From assembly GCA_024195585.1 (NCBI GenBank), contig SWBL01000133.1:57925-121924 (forward strand): DNA of 64,000 nucleotides, read 5' to 3'. Both the position numbers and the translations under genes were made by a program. Under the pieces are notes generated by a model, which saw only the letters and a program-made list of their open reading frames with translations, was not told the origin of the DNA and searched no databases. The DNA comes from Aureobasidium sp. EXF-3400 (lineage: Eukaryota; Ascomycota; Dothideomycetes; Dothideales; Saccotheciaceae). This document shows, in pieces, positions 58,840 to 64,000 of the stretch (its first letter is position 1; every line of letters starts with the position of its first letter).

Positions 58840-60004
58840 TTGATGTCAAACGACCGATTGTGTAGAATATCTATCTCAAACATACTGTATGGACGGACGA
58901 CCTGAAATCATGCTTGCTTGGCTCGCTAGACCTCAAAGACAACAAGTCTTCAACATCTTGTTCCTAAGGGAACAAGATTCGAACATGTTCACGACCAGTT
59001 GAGCTGTCGTTTCGCTATAACATGCTATTAAGGCCTCCTCTGTTGGTGATAATACGTGTCTACCGTTATCAGCTCACATACGGCTAGCCTAGGGATCTCA
59101 CTCACCATCAGACTTCCGCTCTAATCATCCTAGCATCATAACATCTAGACAGAGAAACCATCACTGTGACAGAATCTTCCAGGAAGATATTCCTAGCCCG
59201 ATCGCGGTCTCTCTTAGCTACTGTTGACCGCTCCTTTGCAGGCAGCATCTTAGCAAGAATAATGAGCTATCAGACGATGGGGCAGAAGACAGCGACTCCA
59301 ACAAGGCATCTTCAAATCCACAGACCACCCCACAGCACATAGGGAGCAAGGTCTGGAAAGGAAAGGACGGTCCAGGGACCGGCCACTACCTGCACTCTTG
59401 TCGCTGCCGAAGTCTACACCAATTCAAGGACAAGTCACTGCCGACATTGCTAGTAATCAATCACGACAGCGTCTTTCCTCGGAGGCCGAATCACTACCAT
59501 CGGATGTCCAGTCATGCAAGCTGTTTACTGCGAACATGTCAGGAAGAAGAAGAAAGGTAACCCGCAATACTTCTTCTGTTGAGTAGTCGCCATTTCGTCT
59601 ATTTCATTCTGTTCGCAGGAGGCTGGAGCCCGTCTTCTATCCTGCACAAGAGTCGGACTGGCTGCACTGTTATTGCCCATTTCTCGAGCGTCTCAGACTT
59701 TTGAGACTGCTGTCTGGGAACACTTGATGACTGGCCCGAGCCAGAGAACCAAAGCATAATTGTTGCTTCGAACAAACAAGGGGACGGATCCTATCATGGA
59801 ACCATGGCGATGGTTAGACAGTACAGTAACCTTGTGTACCTGTGTGGTCATTGTAGGCACATGCAGAAGCGCACTCGAGAACAAAGGACCGGAAGACAGA
59901 GCACTCCAATAGTATCTAGCAACGTGAATCTAGGAACAAAAGAGGTTCTGGTGATGATTGTTCTGTAATTGGCATTAATTATCTTGTACATCAGAATGAG
60001 AGCT
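58840..60004. other. Intergenic region
   Basis: About 1.2 kb between tRNA-Thr and the STE14 stop codon. Short ORFs only, none with features. Confidence 0.5.
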
Positions 60005-60909
60005 CTATGGGATGAACGGAATGCCGGTCCCAACTCTCTGGCGATAGCTACGATAATCGTCACCAAAGAATTTGACTAGATCTTGTTCTTCGTCTGGATC
60101 GATCATAGCTGGTCAGCAACAGACCAAGGATATACAAAGTGATGAGCAAAAGACTTACGATTTATCCTGTCCTTGAAGAAGAACCACAAGATGATCAGGT
60201 AGGACACACAGCAAATCTTGTTGCCTACAACAATCTGTGTGCCCACAGCAAAGAAGAAGTAACCAAAGTAACTGGGATGGCGGAAGTAAGAGTAAAGACC
60301 CTCGGTAACCAAAACATGGTCATTCTTCTTGCTCTTTGCAGGGATATGGTTGAAGCTAACACCGGCCTGGGCCATGGCAATACTGCGAACGGCCTGTCCC
60401 ATGACCACCAATGTCAGCCCCAAGGCAATTGTGTATGTATTGCTGTAGCGATCTTGCAGGTCGGGGAAGTAGAGTGAAGTAATGATGATTTCGATCATGG
60501 CGGCGACGTGAGCAGCGAGGTAGGAACCTCCATTAGAGGTGAGGAGGTAGGAGGAGACTTTGGCATTGGCCGTGTTGTAGCGGGCAGTAGTCCAGAACTC
60601 GAGGAAGTGGAACAGAGACAATGTTGCGACGAACTCTGTGAGGCGCCAGATGCGGTAGCCGGAAAGAGCGAGTTGGATGGTGCCGATGCTGCAGGCAGAG
60701 AGAGCGATTCCGAGGCCTAAAGCATGCAATGCGATTGACGAGATGGAGCGCGAGTTGCCTGGGTAGATAGTCGGGTCGACTAGGGGTGTGCGTGATGGTA
60801 CTGCTGCTCCATTGTTGTTCGCGACTGGCGATGCTGGAAGGGGCAACGAGATGTTCGGGTCGCCCTGGTGTGCCATCTTGGATGCGGTGTAGAGGTAAGA
60901 TGGCAACAC
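60005..60909 (-). CDS. STE14: Protein-S-isoprenylcysteine O-methyltransferase
   Basis: ER membrane enzyme that methylates the C-terminal prenylcysteine of CaaX proteins (Ras, Rho and a-factor-type pheromones). Exons 60909-60159 and 60093-60005; the 65-nt intron (GTAAGT, GCTGAC, GATCCAG) restores RINHEEQDLVKFFGDDY. 279 aa from ATG 60909, or 268 from ATG 60876 (MAHQGDPNIS). Multiple TM helices are present. The ICMT core follows: LVTEGLYSYFRHPSYFGYF near 210, then VGTQIVVGN and the terminal EE...FFGDDYRSYRQRVGTGIPFI motif. All parts are intact. Confidence 0.94.
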
Positions 60910-61115
60910 ACGTCGGCGACAGGACCTGGACTAAACACCCAAGCTAGTCAGAGGCACATGTACCAAACTTCTGGAATGCATGTGAACAATATCAACGTCA
61001 GGGTCTCCCCACTAAACCCTGGATGCGGCAGCCTTGGCACCCTTTCACTACTTGCATCTTACCACTCGTTCATATCAAACACAAAGACAAATTCTCCAAT
61101 ATTGTTCTTGTCATC
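60910..61115. promoter_or_regulatory. Divergent promoter of STE14 and the acetyltransferase
   Basis: 206 bp between divergent start codons. No specific element is assigned. Confidence 0.5.
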
Positions 61116-61949
61116 ATGCCTGGTTCCGAGAACAAGGCCAGATCTCTCAGAGGAGAGCTTTACCATGCATTCACTCCTGAGCTGGTCGCAGAGCGTCGTC
61201 GTTGTGCTCGCGCTTGCACAAAGTACAACAAAGCAGGAGAGGATGAAACAATGACCAGAAGACGTCAAGTCGAATTATGGAACGAGTAAGTTACCTCTTT
61301 AATCTACAACACATGCACTTCTCCCATCTACGTCTACTATAGCACCAGTGCTTAGACACAAAACAGTATTGTGGGAGACACCAGACCACTACCCCCTCGT
61401 AAGGAAGGTAGCACAGAGGATGAAGACGAGGAATTACTGGGCTCTGAAGCCTGGGTCGAGGCTCCATTCCATGCAGACTACGGTACAAATGTACGTCTAG
61501 GAGAGGGCGTCTTCATCAACTTCAACTGCACTATTATTGATACGTGTCTTGTTTCCATCGGCTCGAGAACTCTATTGGCGCCGAATGTCAGCCTGTATTC
61601 TGGCACCCACCCTCTTGATCCTGACTTGAGGAATGGAACAAACGGTCCAGAGTCTGGGAAGCCCATCACAATCGAAGAGGATGTATGGATTGGTGGCAAC
61701 GTGACTGTCTGTCCTGGTGTGACGATTGGACGTGGCAGTACTGTGGGTGCGGGTAGTGTTGTGACGAAGGTGAGTCTAACAACATCCCGGGTCATTCAAG
61801 TGCTGCACAGTGTGCTCATATACATCAAGGACGTCGCACCCTATACGGTTGTGGCGGGCAACCCAGCAAAGGTCATCAAGCAGGCGCCGAGAAATACTAC
61901 CACTGCCGAGGAGAGAGCAGAAATCCGAGGAATTGCTGATGCTGCTTGA
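61116..61949 (+). CDS. Maltose/galactoside O-acetyltransferase-like enzyme
   Basis: Hexapeptide-repeat (left-handed beta-helix) acetyltransferase that uses acetyl-CoA. Exons 61116-61285, 61367-61769 and 61830-61949, 230 aa. The N-terminal maltose-acetyltransferase helix pair (GELYHAFTPELVAERRRCAR) is followed by hexapeptide repeats with catalytic His in SGTHPLDP and the acetyl-CoA site IGGNVTVCPGVTIGRGSTVG, then VVAGNPAKVIK. The last intron (60 nt) is in frame and ends in AAG; if retained it inserts 20 residues into the loop after SVVTK. The natural acceptor is unknown. Confidence 0.92.
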
Positions 61950-61996
61950 ACTTGCTTCGCGCATGAGCCATCTTTGTAGACCAGTCCGTGGATCCA

Positions 61997-63234
61997 TTAT
62001 ACTGCATAAGGATCTCTCTGCGTCTCTGGTGCAGTGATAGAGAAGATTTTGATCGGAACCGCAGTTGAGTGGAAGAGGGAAGTCTGCTGCTCCATAGGGA
62101 TTAGAGGGTAATCCACCTCATAGACCTTGAATTCATTGTGTGCTTTATACGGTCAGCACTGGACTTGTCATGGCTTCTGAAAACTTACCGCAAGCATATT
62201 CGAAAGCAGCAAATGTGTCGGTGTTCCGAATCGTTGCCGAAATGATGATTTGAACATGAGGCCAGGCTTCGAACATGTCTCTCATGGTAGATACCAGTGC
62301 TGGAATGACTGCCTTGTCGTATGTCTGGAACGATGATAAGTACGTTTCCGTAAAGCCGAAGAACATGTAACTCACGACGTCGGCACCAAGAACCAGATCA
62401 CAAGAAAATGAAGGGTCTTTCTCATACATCCAAGAACCTTTCAAAGCTCGACCCCACCACAGTACACCAATGTCCATCGAATCCTTGACATCATTAAAGG
62501 CTGCGTTCTCCTGCAAGGCTTGTACAACACCTTCGTCGCCATCAGTGGCTGTGACATGGGCAGCACCTAGATGGCTGGCACATAAGATGGATAGTAGTCC
62601 TGTACCGGCACCAAGTTCGATCACCTTCTTGCCCTTGATACTTGCTGTCAATTCGGGCGAGGAAAGCAGATAGGAAGAGAGGTGAAGGGCTGCTTCCCAA
62701 GTCCGTAATCCAGTGGTGCCTGCACCTGAAATTACTGCACGGTTCTCAAGCAGCTTCAATCCAGGTTCTTTGTCTAAGATTGGCGAATCCTGAGCGAGTG
62801 GAGTATATGTTACCCAGTTTCGCTGTTGAGCAGCAGTGGCATCATCCGGCATGGGAGAAAACATGAGTTCAGCTAACGTGGACATGAGATTATCCGATAT
62901 TTCCTGATTACCACGAAAACACAAACATCAGAAAAGCAGATAAAGCAGCAACGAGACAAGATACTCTTACATCTTCTTCTGGGTCTACAATGGAGCTTTC
63001 AATCTTAGACATGAGTAGCTTCAAGACACGAAGACGATATCGTTCAGGAGGCAGAAAGTGAGAGACATGGTCTGTTTGGAAGAGATTCTCGAATATCCAT
63101 TCTTGAGCTTGAGACGAGCGAAGTGTCTCTGAAGAAGGCCAAGTCAGATTGTGAGCATCGAGCAGCTGCAGATACTGCCTGCGGAACAGACGAATCTGGT
63201 GCAGTGCTTCGCTCGACGGTATATGCTGGGCCAT
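61997..63234 (-). CDS. EFM3: EEF2 lysine methyltransferase-like (FAM86/EFM3)
   Basis: Seven-beta-strand SAM-dependent methyltransferase of the FAM86 group, which methylates elongation factor 2. Exons 63234-62971, 62903-62189 and 62142-61997, 374 aa. Introns of 67 nt (GTAAGA...AATCAG) and 46 nt (GTAAGT...ATAAAG). The N-terminal FAM86 helical domain is at about 1-100 (LHQIRLFRRQYLQLLD). TGLRTWEAAL precedes the SAM motif I VIELGAGTGLLSILCASHLG at about 182-200, then TDGDEG and LVLGADVVSY. The terminal block PMEQQTSLFHSTAVPIKIF is the family's conserved end. Only 47 bp separate its stop from the acetyltransferase stop. Confidence 0.88.
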
Positions 63235-63493
63235 TGTAAGTAGACTATCGATGGAAGATGTAAAGATGGAAGGACGTAAAAATTCACTATGGTCGGTGTT
63301 GCATAAGCTTGCACAAAAAGTGAATAGAAGCGGCTCGACGTCGGGGAAGGCACGCTAAGCACATGCAGCACAGACCACCCACACAAGCCAGCCTGTCCGT
63401 CGAATTTGCGCGGCGTCCTGGATTCTTCTTTTGCTTCTGCTGAGACGACAATACCTTTTCGACGACCATCGATCCCATCCCCATACCGCAAAA

Positions 63494-64000
63494 ATGGCCG
63501 ACGCTCAAGTTACTCTGCGCACCCGCAAGTTCATCCGCAACCCCCTGCTCGCCCGCAAGCAGATGGTCGTGTGAGTCTTTCGCCCCTTCCCCACCGCTAG
63601 AGCACCGACGCTGTCCGCCGCCGAATCGAATGTCAACCTTGGCCTATGGAGACGAGAAGCAAGAGGAGGATCTATCATCGCATCTAGACGACATTCAACA
63701 TTGCGCGCCGCCATGTGTGAAACAAGATCAGTGATTGAAGGAAATTTTTCCAACGTACTCCGCAAATCTTGCACACTCGTCTCCATAGCCAAAGACAGAC
63801 AGGAAGTTCGACGGCAGTGGCAGCAGAGGCAGCCGGCACGATTGATCTCCTCTATATTGAGATCGCACAGTTGTACTGACTAGGGCTTCTTTCCTTGCGT
63901 ACAGTGATGTCCTCCACCCCAACCGTCCCAACGTCTCCAAGGATGAGCTCCGCCAGAAGCTCTCCGAGCTCTACAAGGCCGACAAGGACCAGGTCTCCGT
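63494..64000 (+). CDS. RPS24: 40S ribosomal protein S24 (eS24), partial
   Basis: Cytosolic small-subunit ribosomal protein. Exon 1 63494-63570 encodes [20 protein letters not shown]...RKQMVV; a long intron (63571-63904, 334 nt, GTGAGT...GTACAG) leads to exon 2 [19 protein letters not shown], which runs off the window. Long first introns are common in fungal ribosomal protein genes. No clear snoRNA boxes are seen in the intron. Divergent from the EFM3-like gene with 259 bp between starts. Confidence 0.96.

Overview
The window reads as nuclear DNA of a filamentous ascomycete (Pezizomycotina), most likely a Dothideomycete. The evidence is short GT-AG introns of about 46-97 nt with CTGAC/CTAAC-type branch sites, intron-bearing tRNAs, mostly monocistronic genes on both strands, and recognisable fungal families: CTR9, SEC8, a SteA/Ste12 homologue with C-terminal C2H2 fingers, an EglC-type GH17 glucanase, WSC-DUF1996 proteins, Ste14, EFM3 and RPS24. 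The class assignment is inferred; no rDNA or marker gene is present to prove it.

Layout. 0-12 kb is a conserved block: the 5' part of a Ser/Thr-rich secreted protein (cut by the window edge), CTR9 and SEC8 sharing a divergent promoter, and steA. From 12 to 31 kb the DNA is gene-poor and accessory in character. It has long intergenic stretches with hairpins and short repeats, a frameshifted ankyrin-like membrane gene, an old yellow enzyme, an unusual zinc-finger protein, a LURP-one-like protein, a divergent SEC11-type signal peptidase and a small secreted protein with dibasic sites. A wax-synthase-like membrane O-acyltransferase follows at 31.4 kb. At 32.9-34.6 kb two broken genes, a TM-anchored fucose-lectin-like gene and a rhamnogalacturonate lyase (PL4-like), meet tail to tail at one breakpoint.

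From 35.7 kb to the end gene density is normal: GPI-anchored glucanase, MDR reductase, two F-box-like genes (one frameshifted), a WSC/DUF1996 protein, tRNA-Leu(CAA), a YqcI/YcgG protein, a DUF1989 protein next to an MFS transporter, an acidic lysine-rich protein, an NAD(P)-binding protein, a third F-box-like gene, three more tRNAs (Leu-AAG, Thr-UGU, Thr-AGU), STE14, a maltose-acetyltransferase-like enzyme, an EFM3-like methyltransferase and the start of RPS24.

How the genes relate. Most are independent housekeeping or cell-wall functions. Two neighbourhoods may be functional units: DUF1989 with the MFS transporter (nitrogen compound use), and, much more speculatively, the 27.6-32.6 kb stretch where a signal-peptidase paralogue, a dibasic secreted precursor and a membrane O-acyltransferase lie close together. 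All exon boundaries were worked out by eye from splice motifs and reading frame, and were not verified with transcripts.
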